Source of the DNA: Nitrosomonas sp. Is79A3
Lineage (GTDB): Bacteria; Pseudomonadota; Gammaproteobacteria; Burkholderiales; Nitrosomonadaceae
DNA: 64,000 nucleotides
Direction of reading: 5' to 3'
Assembly: GCF_000219585.1 (NCBI RefSeq)
Contig: NC_015731.1
Location: 3,100,001 to 3,164,000 of the forward strand
Below the pieces are notes generated by a model. That model did no database searches. It was not told the origin of the DNA and saw nothing but the letters and a program-made list of their open reading frames with translations. The translations under genes and the position numbers were made by a program. Of this stretch, positions 36,618-46,428 are shown piece by piece. The stretch's first letter is position 1. Each line of letters starts with the position of its first letter.

Positions 36618-37196
36618 TTAGCCAAACAATTTGCCAATATTGACATCTTGTTTGTCGGCATCGCTGAACTCGAGCAAATCGCGCGGCTTGAATTTAAACC
36701 AATTGGCGACAATGACATCGGGAAACTGCTCAATCCGCACATTATTAATTCTGACCGCTTCATTGTAGTATTCACGGCGATCCGCGATGCTGTTTTCCAA
36801 TCCGGAAATTCGCGCCTGCAAATGCTGGAATCTTTCGCTGGCTTTCAGTTCCGGATAATCTTCCGCCACTGCGAACAAATTGCCCAACCCAACCCGCATC
36901 ATGTTTTCCGCAGAACCTAATGCACCGATATTGCCGGTTTCACGTGCGTTTGCAACCTGCGAGCGTGCTGCAATCACCTGCTTGAGCGTTTCCTGTTCAA
37001 AACCCATATACTGCTTACAGGTTTCAACCAGCTTGGGAAGCTCATCATGGCGCTGCTTCAACAGAATATCAATATTCGACCATGCCTGTGACACACTATG
37101 CTTAATATCAACCAGGCTGTTATACAACATGATGCCGTAGATGAAAACGATGGCTATCCCTGCCAGGGAAATATAGATGATGATATCCAATGTCAC
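36618..37196 (-). CDS. lemA: LemA family protein
   Basis: The 192-residue protein has an N-terminal membrane segment (about 5-25) followed by a helical bundle: YNSLVDIKHSVSQAWSNIDI, LKQRHDELPKLVETCKQYM, and YNEAVRINNVRIEQFPDVIV are signature LemA stretches. AGGAGGC precedes a GTG start. LemA proteins are commonly encoded beside a GIDE-domain protein, as here, and the pair may form a membrane complex. The function is unknown. Confidence 0.93.
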   Translation of the reverse strand: MTLDIIIYISLAGIAIVFIYGIMLYNSLVDIKHSVSQAWSNIDILLKQRHDELPKLVETCKQYMGFEQETLKQVIAARSQVANARETGNIGALGSAENMMRVGLGNLFAVAEDYPELKASERFQHLQARISGLENSIADRREYYNEAVRINNVRIEQFPDVIVANWFKFKPRDLLEFSDADKQDVNIGKLFG

Positions 37197-37398
37197 GCCT
37201 CCTGTAAGTTACATTGACGCAATATACCTCAGCAAGAATTCAGGAAATGGCTTAAAAAGGAACGACTAGTGGCTTTATTTCCTTTCATTGCATACCATTT
37301 CCTTGCGCTGCTTGAACAAATGCTATTGACGGGTGACACTGCGCTTATCTATGCTACCCCGGCTTAAGAAAAATATAATCACGTATCAGGAGTCACCC

Positions 37399-37770
37399 AT
37401 GAGTGTTTCAAAAGAAATAAACAAGCGAATCCAAAAAGTAGTGCTGGTATTACTCATCATCGGCTGCATGGAAATTTCAGCACAACCGGAAGGCGCCAAA
37501 GCAGTAACGATCATACTCGGCGAACAAGGCCCTGATGGCTGCGAATTACTTGGCAAAGTGAAAGGCTCATCAAAAGAGAGCGAAACCGAAGAAGACAATA
37601 CTCCCTATACCGGCCGGCTGATTAAAGCCAGAAACAACTTAAGAAGCGAAACACAGAAACTGGGCGGCAATAATGTGCATATTATCTATTCCAATAACAC
37701 TGGAAAATATGAAATTCCCGGGGTTGATAAGGAAATCCTATTTATCGGAAACGCTTATCGTTGCGAATGA
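37399..37770 (+). CDS. DUF4156-like secreted protein
   Basis: The ATG at 37399 after CAGGAG gives 123 residues. A hydrophobic signal (about 13-28) is followed by a small domain: EQGPDGCELLGKVKGSS, KARNNLRSETQKLGGNNVHI and FIGNAYRCE match the DUF4156 pattern with paired cysteines. There is no lipobox Cys directly after the signal; the only nearby one is in IIGCMEIS. Role unknown. Confidence 0.75.
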   Translation: MSVSKEINKRIQKVVLVLLIIGCMEISAQPEGAKAVTIILGEQGPDGCELLGKVKGSSKESETEEDNTPYTGRLIKARNNLRSETQKLGGNNVHIIYSNNTGKYEIPGVDKEILFIGNAYRCE

Positions 37771-37809
37771 CCCCGGAGAATATTGGTTAATTTGGATGGA
37801 TTAATCCTT

Positions 37810-38166
37810 TCACTCTTTTACTGTACCTTGATAATCCGTCAACGCACCCACTATGATAATGACCAGACCGGCGGCAATATAAAAATTCCGCGCGATCTCT
37901 TCATTGGCGAAACCGAGAATAAAAGGCACCGCAATCAGCGAAGGACCGACGATGCGTTCAATCCAGCCATGGATGGGAAATGGAATGATCTTGATGACAC
38001 CGAAAGGAAAGTCGGATGCCAATGTAACGATCAGATGAACTGCCGCCAGGCCATACGCAAGCATCGCTGGCACTTGGCCCAAGTCTAATAGTGCCGGGGC
38101 AAGTAGAAATAGAATAACGGTCAGAAAATCAAGATAGCCGTGTAGACGCGGTGAAATCACTTTCAT
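37810..38166 (-). CDS. SPW-repeat-type small membrane protein
   Basis: The 118-residue protein has four hydrophobic segments (about 10-28, 33-50, 66-85, 92-110). PRLHGYLDFLTVILFLLAPA and the related FPIHGWIERIVGPSLIAVPF form two similar halves, as in SPW-repeat proteins. An ACAGGAGC site precedes the ATG. Function unknown. It is next to the Crp/Fnr regulator on the same strand, 104 nt downstream. Confidence 0.75.
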   Translation of the reverse strand: MKVISPRLHGYLDFLTVILFLLAPALLDLGQVPAMLAYGLAAVHLIVTLASDFPFGVIKIIPFPIHGWIERIVGPSLIAVPFILGFANEEIARNFYIAAGLVIIIVGALTDYQGTVKE

Positions 38167-38270
38167 GTTAATGCTCCTGTATTAAAGGGTGGCTCCCCCA
38201 ATGGTTACCATGTTGCATACATTAATACAGCGCTGCCGCGATGTCTGTTAGCTACCAAACAAACTAGAGA

Positions 38271-38966
38271 TTACTTGGTGTGACAGAGATCACTGAGTGC
38301 AGCATCATTGATACAAATCTGGTCGCGCGTATAGTCGAGCATGCCGCGGTTTCTTAAATCATTCAGAATGGTGCTCACGACCGAACGGCTGGCACCGATC
38401 AAATCCGCCACATCCTGCTGTGTTAAGTGAATTTCCAATGCATAGCCATGCGTGCAGCGGATTCCAAACATCTCGGCCAGCTCCAATAACGTTGCGGCAA
38501 GACGCATTTCAACCGGTTGCGTCAGAATGGTTCGAAGCTTGCGTTCGATTTTTTGCTTGCGGGCGTATGTCTCCTCAAACACATGCCACGCCAGTTCTGC
38601 GTGATGTGACAGCAATGCCTTGAAATCGCTATAGGCCAAACGATAGTAACTCACTTCCCCGAGTGCTTGCGCCGTCTCCTCCATTTCCTGGTGGATGGAA
38701 TCGCCCTGCAAATGGCCAATGACATCCCCTTTTCTCAGCAGCGCAATGGTAATTTCTGTTCCCTGCGCGGTCAGATGGGAAAGTTTCACGATACCGCTTT
38801 TTATCCAGATGATGTAAACACAATGATCCCCTTGACGATAAAGGCAATCTTTACTTGCCGCATTGACTTCCTGAATCGAAGGATAATGCTGCTTTAATTG
38901 CTCGAAACCACACTCAAAAAATGCATCCATCGATTCCAGTTTAGCGTTGTGTTCTGACAAAGCCAC
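38271..38966 (-). CDS. Crp/Fnr family transcription regulator
   Basis: The 231-residue protein has a cyclic-nucleotide-binding-like beta-barrel (about 30-130, LYRQGDHCVYIIWIKSGIVK) and a C-terminal winged helix-turn-helix (TQQDVADLIGASRSVVSTIL, about 188-207). It lacks the N-terminal cysteine set for an FNR-type Fe-S cluster, so an oxygen-sensing role by that mechanism is unlikely. GGGAGGAAT precedes a GTG start. Confidence 0.9.
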   Translation of the reverse strand: MALSEHNAKLESMDAFFECGFEQLKQHYPSIQEVNAASKDCLYRQGDHCVYIIWIKSGIVKLSHLTAQGTEITIALLRKGDVIGHLQGDSIHQEMEETAQALGEVSYYRLAYSDFKALLSHHAELAWHVFEETYARKQKIERKLRTILTQPVEMRLAATLLELAEMFGIRCTHGYALEIHLTQQDVADLIGASRSVVSTILNDLRNRGMLDYTRDQICINDAALSDLCHTK

Positions 38967-39216
38967 ACATTCCTCCCTTTAATTCTGAATTTGACAACTT
39001 ACGCGCTCTTAATGACTCGAAGATTCACAAGCAATACAATCTTACAATGAAAAGCGCTATTATCCTGCAAAACGCAATGAATGCTAAAAATAGAACAATG
39101 CAAGATAATAATAAGCAAGCAGAATTACCGCAGTCACTGGATCGCGTCCTTGAATAAGTGTCAACATGACTGTTACTACGCCTAATTCACTATTCGGCAT
39201 GCAAGAGGAAACCATA

Positions 39217-40143
39217 ATGTCAAAATTTGTTGTATGTGCACTGTATAAATTTGTCTCCTTACCTTCTTACAAAGAGATACAACAGCCGCTGCAGGCGAAG
39301 CTGGTTGAAAATCAGGTAAAAGGCACATTGCTGCTGGCGGAGGAAGGGGTCAACGGCACCATTTCTGGCAGCCGGGCAGGTATTGATTCTGTTCTAAGCT
39401 GGATGGAAACGATACCAGAGTTTGCTGGCATCACGGTCAAGGAATCCATGACCGACGAGATGCCGTTCAAACGCAGCAAGGTAAAACTGAAGAAAGAGAT
39501 CGTCACAATGGGGGTTAAGGGAATTGATCCCAAGCAATTGGTTGGAACCTATGTGGCGCCTCAGCAATGGAACAAATTAATTAACGACCCGGAGGTTTTG
39601 TTAATCGATACCCGCAACCAGTATGAGGTCGCGGTCGGTGCTTTTGTCAATGCAGTAAACCCACACACCACAACTTTCCGGGAATTTCCACAGTATGTGT
39701 CCCAGTACCTGGATCCCTCGGTGCATAAAAAAGTGGCGATGTATTGTACGGGCGGAATTCGTTGTGAGAAATCCACAGCATATTTAAAACAGCAGGGATT
39801 CGAGGAGGTCTACCATTTGCAGGGCGGCATTCTGAAATACCTGGAGGAAATTCCAGAGACTGAATCCTTATGGCAGGGTGAGTGCTTTGTATTTGATGAA
39901 CGAGTCACCGTGAATCATCAGCTTGAAAAAGGCAGTTATGATCAGTGTCACGCTTGCCGTTTGCCGATATCAGAAGAAGATAAGTTAAGTGAGCACTATC
40001 AACAGGGAATCAGTTGCCCAGCTTGTTACTACGATCGCTCGGAAGAAGACAAGGCCCGGTACCGGGAACGAGAAAAACAGGTACAGTTAGCCGAAACCAG
40101 AGGCGAAATTCATATTGGGGAGATAAACTACAAAAGCAAGTGA
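39217..40143 (+). CDS. trhO: tRNA uridine(34) hydroxylase TrhO (rhodanese domain)
   Basis: Hydroxylates U34 of some tRNAs to ho5U. The ATG at 39217 (308 residues) follows AAGAGG. An N-terminal acylphosphatase-like domain (about 1-95, [14 protein letters not shown]) precedes a rhodanese domain (about 105-225) with the catalytic Cys in [12 protein letters not shown]. The C-terminal part has paired cysteines ([12 protein letters not shown] and [10 protein letters not shown]), probably a zinc site. This is the YceA/UPF0176 family. It stands alone. Confidence 0.92.
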   Translation: MSKFVVCALYKFVSLPSYKEIQQPLQAKLVENQVKGTLLLAEEGVNGTISGSRAGIDSVLSWMETIPEFAGITVKESMTDEMPFKRSKVKLKKEIVTMGVKGIDPKQLVGTYVAPQQWNKLINDPEVLLIDTRNQYEVAVGAFVNAVNPHTTTFREFPQYVSQYLDPSVHKKVAMYCTGGIRCEKSTAYLKQQGFEEVYHLQGGILKYLEEIPETESLWQGECFVFDERVTVNHQLEKGSYDQCHACRLPISEEDKLSEHYQQGISCPACYYDRSEEDKARYREREKQVQLAETRGEIHIGEINYKSK

Positions 40144-40196
40144 TCGCCGCCCTTGATTTAAAGCGTTTGTGCCTCGTTTTTTTACGGTCTTCTTAT

Positions 40197-40724
40197 TTAC
40201 TGATGGCGCATAGGGTGGTGCGAATGTCCCGGTACAGCATGACGCGCATGGTCACTGAGTTGGGCGTCAAACCACTGATGGATGGCATGCTTAAGTTTCT
40301 CATCTTTGGTGAAATAAGTGATCTGTGCGCCATCTGGCAGTTCCTCATACTCGAACTTAATCTGACCCGGTTGCGCCGCCTTCAACTCAGCCAACCCAGG
40401 CATGTTCGTGCCATGAATTTTTTCCGGATTAGAAAAGTTGCCGTACTTAAATTCGTTGGAAATTTCAGACAGATGGGCTCGAATTAAATTGATTTGCTTG
40501 GTATCCGATTTGTCTTTGACAATTACCTGCTGTATCCCTCCGTCCGGAGTTTGGGTAAAAATATGTGTGGTCCTTTCCAGATCAAACGGCATGACATGAG
40601 AACCGCGCTCTGAAATCTCATCAAGTCGTTTTTCATCTGCTTTTTCCGTAGCGTGAATTGAGAATGTTGCAAACAGAGTTAACCAAAAAGGAATCAAAAG
40701 TAGTTTCATCATGTTATTTCTCAC
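40197..40724 (-). CDS. Periplasmic protein of unknown function
   Basis: The protein has up to 175 residues, with a signal peptide (about 5-26, FSIHATE). The mature part contains FDLERTTHIFTQTPDGGIQQ, INLIRAHLSEISNEFKYGNF and HQWFDAQLSDHARHA. I have seen homologues labelled aspartate carbamoyltransferase, but no ATCase motif is present and I do not accept that name. The first codon is GTG; the ATG pair four codons later is also possible. The C terminus is His-rich (HAVPGHSHHPMRHQ). Confidence 0.7.
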   Translation of the reverse strand: MRNNMMKLLLIPFWLTLFATFSIHATEKADEKRLDEISERGSHVMPFDLERTTHIFTQTPDGGIQQVIVKDKSDTKQINLIRAHLSEISNEFKYGNFSNPEKIHGTNMPGLAELKAAQPGQIKFEYEELPDGAQITYFTKDEKLKHAIHQWFDAQLSDHARHAVPGHSHHPMRHQ

Positions 40725-40788
40725 AGGTTCACTACAATATTTACCCGTTCGACTGATCGGATGACAACAGAGTCAGCTGAAGGTAGAA

Positions 40789-42288
40789 TCAGGGTTTCCA
40801 ATGTTTTTGGAAAGCTTCCCTAATGTGTCTTGTCGCTGCGTCATAGCGCAACTCGTATTGTTTTAAGTAGGTATTTTTATCGGCATACAGGATATGCTCC
40901 TTATCCCGTTTATCTTCATCGACGGCAATTTCATTATGATGCGGCAATAGCCCCCGGTTCGTAAAATTCTTGTCTTTCAATAAAGAACTGGGAATAAAAG
41001 TAATCCGTTCAGCCAAATCGTGAGAATCTGCTTTCTGTGCGTAGCGACCGGAAATGATTTCCCCCTGCCATTTCTTCACAGCATCTTCAGCTGTTCCCGG
41101 ATTGACTTTACCGTTTCTGGAGAATTTCTGAAAATCAAAGGACGCTCCTGGGCTGTAATCAGGATTTTCTCGTAAATTGTTTTTAGGGTTCTCCGGATCA
41201 AATAATTCCAGGCTTCCATTAGTGATCTTGCCAAAGTGCCCATAACTGGTATGGGCATAAAAATCAGCAATGGAGTGAGCTGCAAGATGAAATGCATCCA
41301 GGTTTTTTACACCTTCCACCTCAAACTGCGCTAACCGGTCTTTTACCATCTGCCAGCCTTCAGTGATGTACCCATTATCGAAATGGTCTCTGGGATCATA
41401 CGAGCCGGGCAGATCGACACTATCAACCGTCAAATTCTTCTGCCATAAAACGCTGGTGAAGTGCCGGTTTAGTGCATTCAAAACCCAAGGCGGGCAGATA
41501 TCCGGCGAAAGTGCTTTGTTCAGCAGGCTTTTATGAACCCATCCGGCAAACTCGGGATGCAGACTGGACCAGTTACGTTTTAAATCCTTAGCAATGTCTT
41601 TTTTATACACCGATGGCTGCTGCACCTGCCACAAATGCACATCGTTGAACAAATAAAGAGGCACATATTCAGCCTGTTCGGGCATTTCTTCTTTTACGTC
41701 TATTTGTGTTCTGATTTTTTTTGCGTGGGCGGGTTCAATGACTTGCCAGTTACCCGCCTCACTCTTGTACATGACCCACACATGATCAAAATTTTGTTCT
41801 TTTCCTTTGATCGATACGCGAAATTTTCCCAAAGCGACTCGGACATTAAACGAACTAATGCCACTGGCCAGTAATAAGGAAGCAATCAGTAATGCGCGGT
41901 CCTCGCAATCCCCTGATTTAAGCGTTAGCGTTTCCTCCGGAAACTGCCATGGATCAAGCCCGTCAGATTGCAGATATTCAATTTTCCCGGAAACGAATTC
42001 GGAAATAATTTGGGCACGGAAATCAAAAGACCCTGTATCTCTGGAACGAAAAAGATCCCAACTGGCACCGGGTAATTTAGCGATAAATTTTTTGATATCG
42101 ACTTCCAACGTACGGCGCATGACGACATTGCGCTCAGTAATCAGAAATTCCCTGACATCGATATCATAATTGCCGTCTTTATGTCCGATCGGGGGACGCG
42201 ATGAAGGAACTATGGAATCATGAACAATTCGTTCTCCATCCCAATTCCATTTAGATGACTGAGATATTTTTGAAAATGAGAAACACAT
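40789..42288 (-). CDS. Transglutaminase-like protein with HET-C-like C-terminal half
   Basis: The 499-residue protein lacks a clear signal peptide. The N-terminal half (about 65-200) is a transglutaminase-like cysteine-protease fold, with Cys in LKSGDCEDRALLIASLL, His in NFDHVWVMY and a following acidic residue in WQVIEPAH. The C-terminal half (about 255-450) has LNALNRHFTSVLWQ and FHLAAHSIADFYAHTSYGHF, resembling HET-C/zinc-phospholipase-type proteins. The pairing of the two modules is unusual. AAAGGAGAAGGG supports the start. No operon partner. Confidence 0.72.
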   Translation of the reverse strand: MCFSFSKISQSSKWNWDGERIVHDSIVPSSRPPIGHKDGNYDIDVREFLITERNVVMRRTLEVDIKKFIAKLPGASWDLFRSRDTGSFDFRAQIISEFVSGKIEYLQSDGLDPWQFPEETLTLKSGDCEDRALLIASLLLASGISSFNVRVALGKFRVSIKGKEQNFDHVWVMYKSEAGNWQVIEPAHAKKIRTQIDVKEEMPEQAEYVPLYLFNDVHLWQVQQPSVYKKDIAKDLKRNWSSLHPEFAGWVHKSLLNKALSPDICPPWVLNALNRHFTSVLWQKNLTVDSVDLPGSYDPRDHFDNGYITEGWQMVKDRLAQFEVEGVKNLDAFHLAAHSIADFYAHTSYGHFGKITNGSLELFDPENPKNNLRENPDYSPGASFDFQKFSRNGKVNPGTAEDAVKKWQGEIISGRYAQKADSHDLAERITFIPSSLLKDKNFTNRGLLPHHNEIAVDEDKRDKEHILYADKNTYLKQYELRYDAATRHIREAFQKHWKP

Positions 42289-42682
42289 ACCCTTCTCCTT
42301 TACTCATGATCGTTTTCAAACATCAAGCCAATTTTCTGGCTTGACATAAATTATGTGAATCACAAGAGCCACGAACATTCTACCGGATACTTATTCTATT
42401 TAGCGTTATGAAGTGAATAAATTATTCAATCTCATCCAGAGATTGATTTCACCAAACTCATAGTTTCCTCAATACGCTGAAGTGCATCGACTCAACGAGA
42501 TTCGGTCGCGACACAGCAAACCCTGTTATCGTTTGATCCAAAGTACCGGAGATTGATATGCTGATTTTGTCGCAATGGTCATTAATTTATGTGAACCCGA
42601 ACGACATTATTATTACGTGTTATAGCGCGAAATAGAATAAAACAGGATGTTTTGATAAAACTGATAGGACAAAAACTTCAGG
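42289..42682. other. Intergenic, only a weak hairpin seen
   Basis: No gene is apparent. One 8-bp stem-loop (TCAAGCCA and TGGCTTGA, 42323-42344) lies near the start of the transglutaminase-like gene. It has no T-run, so I do not call it a terminator. Confidence 0.4.
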
Positions 42683-44110
42683 TTATTTTCTCTTTGCCAA
42701 AACCTGCATCAAGTAATCCCTAAGCATACCCATAGATGAAAGCTCGCCGGGTTCAACCATACCCGGCGCTCCCGTTCGCCAGTCAGCGTAGATTAAACCG
42801 ACAACACGGCCATTGAAAGCCAGAGGCAACAGAATGAAAGCATCTACATCCGGCAATGCTTCTCTTAACCAAGCAGGTATACTGGATGCTGACTTACTTG
42901 AGGTAATATCCTGGATAAATACATCGGCTTTGTTCGCCAGCGACAAATGAAACACATCGGCCGCGTAAGCCTCGGGGAAAATGAGATCCGGCAATGCTTC
43001 CGGCATCCTATTACCAAAACCCACCTTAGCTCTGAACATCCCGGCATCGCGAAAAAAAGTAACTACGCGATTAAACCCCATACTCGCATAGATGGTTTCA
43101 AGAACCATACTCAGTGCGCTATTAAAATCTATTCCTTGGGTCAACGCGACACTGAATTCGTGCACACTGCCCGCCAACCGCTCATCAGAATCATTTGGCT
43201 TGCCAAGAATACCTCCGTTTTCAGACTTAACAATAAGCTTTGGAGCCATACGCTGAGCCAAATCAATCGAATCCATGATATCTTCACTGGGAATCAGCAA
43301 TGATTCACTATAGTGTGATACCAAATTATTTAAATCATCTCTGCTACTATTATTAGCGAGCATAGATGCAACGCTTCCGGCAAAATTAACCATAACCTTA
43401 AGCCAGTCTGCTGAGCCCGGCAAGCTGGTTTCATCGAAGGTTGCTGAACTTGCCATGCTATTGGAAATTTTCTTTGGCAGGCGCCAGTTCCTGGCAATTT
43501 CCTGAGAAATCTCATCAGTCGTCACACCAATCACCTCGAGCGCGGCACTGTTATGACTCGCTTGGCCACTCCGTGCAATTTTCTGAATCTGCGACCACTC
43601 TTCGGGAAAGTAGAATACCAGCAGGAGACGGCCCAAATGATGTAGCATGGCGCAAACTACCGCTTCCTCACCATTGACCAAAGTTGATTTAGTTACGATA
43701 TTTCGCGTAACTTCTCCAGCCAAAATTGCTTTTGCCAGTTCCTCACGAGCCTCTGCAGAATCCGGAGCAGCCGTAGAAAGCGTATCAATAAAACGGATAC
43801 TGAGCGCAATATGTGCAATCGTATCTAAGCCAAGCACTACTGCTGCCTGAGTAATCGTTGTGATCTCCCCGCCCATACCGGAATACATGGCTGAATTAGC
43901 TAATCGGATCACTTTCTGGGTCAATGTAAAGTCACTTAAAATCACACTGGCGATTGCTGCAATATTTATATCTTCGTCATGCATTAATTCATCAAGATGC
44001 TGAACTGACTCAGAGAATGCAGGAAAATCACCTTTCTCGCCCATACGTTTTGTCAATAGCGCGAAAAAATCATCCTTACCATTTTCAAGCATCGAAATTA
44101 ATGCTGTCAT
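42683..44110 (-). CDS. HDOD-GAF signalling protein
   Basis: The 475-residue cytoplasmic protein has an HDOD domain (about 20-220: LTQKVIRLANSAMYSG, AAVVLGLDTIAHIALS, MLHHLGRLLLVFYFPEEW). A C-terminal GAF-like domain (about 305-465) contains FNRVVTFFRDAGMF and VGLIYADWR. HDOD proteins often act with c-di-GMP circuits. Its start overlaps the stop of the GGDEF-EAL gene by 4 nt, so the two are coupled. Confidence 0.9.
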   Translation of the reverse strand: MTALISMLENGKDDFFALLTKRMGEKGDFPAFSESVQHLDELMHDEDINIAAIASVILSDFTLTQKVIRLANSAMYSGMGGEITTITQAAVVLGLDTIAHIALSIRFIDTLSTAAPDSAEAREELAKAILAGEVTRNIVTKSTLVNGEEAVVCAMLHHLGRLLLVFYFPEEWSQIQKIARSGQASHNSAALEVIGVTTDEISQEIARNWRLPKKISNSMASSATFDETSLPGSADWLKVMVNFAGSVASMLANNSSRDDLNNLVSHYSESLLIPSEDIMDSIDLAQRMAPKLIVKSENGGILGKPNDSDERLAGSVHEFSVALTQGIDFNSALSMVLETIYASMGFNRVVTFFRDAGMFRAKVGFGNRMPEALPDLIFPEAYAADVFHLSLANKADVFIQDITSSKSASSIPAWLREALPDVDAFILLPLAFNGRVVGLIYADWRTGAPGMVEPGELSSMGMLRDYLMQVLAKRK

Positions 44111-45747
44111 GCCATGTGTTGCTCTCTAAACATTTCAGAATTTACCGGCCTGCCTGTCAGGTATCCTTGTATCAGATTACATCCTTCCTGCCGTAAGAAA
44201 CCCAATTGCGCATCATTTTCCACTCCCTCAGCCACTACCAGCAAATTTAGCCCTTCTGCTAGGCTCAGAATTGTGCCTACGATAGCCATATCTTCAGCGC
44301 TATTAACCACATCATCTACAAAAGACTTGTCAATTTTCAATACCGATAACGGAAATTTCTTTAAATAAGCCAGTGATGAATAACCGGTGCCAAAATCATC
44401 AATTGCGATTTTTATTCCTGCCGCATGCAGCTGAGCCAGAATCGCCCCCGATTTCTGCGGATTATCCATTAACACGCCTTCCGTGATTTCCAGCATCAAA
44501 TTTTCCGGTAATAATCCGGATTCACTTAACGCCCCATTAATCATTTCCAGGAAATCTTCCTGCACAAATTGACGTGGAGATACGTTAACCGAGATATAGA
44601 AATCTTCGAGACCGTTTTCCTGCCACTGTTTCGCTTGATGACAAGCACTGCGCAATGCCCACGCACCGAGAATTTTTATCAAACCGCTGTTTTCCGCCAA
44701 TGGAATAAATCGCATCGGTGAAATAAAGCCGTGATTCGGATTCTGCCATCGCATCAGCGCTTCGGCACCCCTTAATTGACCGGATTGCGCGCAAAAAATC
44801 GGCTGGTAATGCAACATGAATTCACCGTTCTCAATACCTTCATACATGGCAGACTCGAGTGATAAATCACTTCTCTCCGTATCATCCACTTGGTCGCTAT
44901 AAATATTCCAGTGATTCTTACCCAATGTTTTGGCTCTGTACATGGCCATTTCTGCGTTTCTATATAAGTGCAAAGAATTATCACCGTGCTCCGGATACAT
45001 TGAGATGCCAAGACTGGCGCTGATGTGTAATGTGTGGTCACGAATACGAAAAGGCCGCTGCATAGCCGTCAAAATTTTCCTGGCTATCAATTCAATATTG
45101 GCTTGCCCTACTCCCATCATGATCAAGGAAAATTCATCGTCGCTCACGCGCGCAACCGTGTCACTATGCCTTACAGAATTCTCCAAGCGATCAGCAACAG
45201 CTTTAATTAATTCATCGCCAATACCATGTCCCAACAAGTCATTAATTTTCCTGAATCCATCCAAACTTAAAACGATCAATGACAGAAAATTCTTTTCCCG
45301 CTGCGCCGTATGAATACTCATACCAATACGATCGTCTAGTAATACTTTGCCAGGCAATCCGGTCAGCGCATCATGCGTGGAAAGGTAAATCAGCTGATTC
45401 TCATTATCCTTCCAGTGCGTCGCATCAAATGCTGCGATGAGATACTCGTCTTCAGGCAACTGAAACACATAACAATCGACCCACACCGGCAATACTCGCT
45501 GGCGTAAGAGACGGCAAACTAAAGCCTGTTTTTCTCCACTACGCTTCGCTTTCTCCCGGGCTTCCGTAAATAGCACTCTATCTTCAGGCTGAATGAAAAA
45601 CTCGATAGACTCTTGCAACAACTCCGCAGGCAATTGCAGAAATGCTTGTGACGACGCGGATGCTTGCTGAATGACCCCATGCGCATTAATGCGCACGGCA
45701 AAATCACTTATACATGAAAGTAAATCGTAAGAAGCTTGTGAACTCAC
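44107..45747 (-). CDS. PAS-GGDEF-EAL protein, degenerate GGDEF
   Basis: The 546-residue protein has an N-terminal PAS-like region (about 10-115), a GGDEF domain (about 116-285) and an EAL domain (about 296-540). The GGDEF signature reads RVSDDEF (about 200-206), so cyclase activity is unlikely. The EAL side keeps GAEALMRW (about 327-334), NVSPRQF, LEITEGV and IDDFGTGYSS (about 449-458), expected for a c-di-GMP phosphodiesterase. A GTG start is used. No membrane segment. Confidence 0.92.
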   Translation of the reverse strand: MSSQASYDLLSCISDFAVRINAHGVIQQASASSQAFLQLPAELLQESIEFFIQPEDRVLFTEAREKAKRSGEKQALVCRLLRQRVLPVWVDCYVFQLPEDEYLIAAFDATHWKDNENQLIYLSTHDALTGLPGKVLLDDRIGMSIHTAQREKNFLSLIVLSLDGFRKINDLLGHGIGDELIKAVADRLENSVRHSDTVARVSDDEFSLIMMGVGQANIELIARKILTAMQRPFRIRDHTLHISASLGISMYPEHGDNSLHLYRNAEMAMYRAKTLGKNHWNIYSDQVDDTERSDLSLESAMYEGIENGEFMLHYQPIFCAQSGQLRGAEALMRWQNPNHGFISPMRFIPLAENSGLIKILGAWALRSACHQAKQWQENGLEDFYISVNVSPRQFVQEDFLEMINGALSESGLLPENLMLEITEGVLMDNPQKSGAILAQLHAAGIKIAIDDFGTGYSSLAYLKKFPLSVLKIDKSFVDDVVNSAEDMAIVGTILSLAEGLNLLVVAEGVENDAQLGFLRQEGCNLIQGYLTGRPVNSEMFREQHMA

Positions 45748-46280
45748 TATAAAAAAATCCCCCTATAGGACGGCTACTTACTTGAGTATGAAAGCCGCCT
45801 TATAATTATTCACACATAGCCGATTAATATTTCCGGCAAATACAACAATACCAATAACTTATGGAGCAGCCCATTACTGCACTTAATGAGCGCTTACTGA
45901 AAGTATGAATTATTCAGTTTCACACCGCTTTCAGAGACATTCCAAATACGCATGCGGTGCAGTGTTTATTACGGCGTGCAAGTCGATTCACTTGAGGTTT
46001 GGCTATACGAGTATGGAAATGATTAAGAAGAAATAGGGTATTCTCTTAAGGGATTAAAATAAAAAATGTTAATTGTGCTCGGGATGAACATGATCGATAC
46101 CTTCGCGCTTAAATAAGCACAAATTTCTTGGAAAATTCAGGTTGTATAAGCTTTCTTCGACATACATTGGACAGGAATTTCATTGTGACTTTTTTCACAA
46201 AATTTTTATAAAAATTCATACCAGAAATTGAGTAGCTCTCCTTAAGTTACATTATTTTTATTTAATATTGATCTACGTGC
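45748..46280. other. Intergenic, no gene seen
   Basis: About 530 nt of AT-rich sequence lies between the GGDEF-EAL start and the 148-bp repeat copy 2. I see no open frame with a credible ribosome-binding site and no strong hairpin. Confidence 0.5.
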
Positions 46281-46428
46281 TTAACAGGTCGTTGAAAAAC
46301 GTTTTCGAGGCAGCCGATACAAGACAAAAACAGGCGAAAAAACGCAGTTTATGCTTAATAAATTAGCATATTGAGTCTGTTTTTAACACCGCAGCGGCAA
46401 CGCAGACAGTTTTTCAAGAGCCTGTTAA
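46281..46428. repeat. 148-bp inverted-end repeat, copy 2 (intact)
   Basis: The intact reference copy. The ends TTAACAGGTCGTTGAAAAAC and GTTTTTCAAGAGCCTGTTAA are 20-bp near-perfect inverted repeats. The interior includes CGAGGCAGCCGATACAAG and CACCGCAGCGGCAACGCAG, shared with the other copies. No protein is encoded. It supplies the stop codon of the thiolase gene. Confidence 0.9.

Noticed and set aside
42323..42344. Hairpin as a terminator for the HDOD gene
   Set aside because: It is 340 nt past the stop and lacks a T-run.
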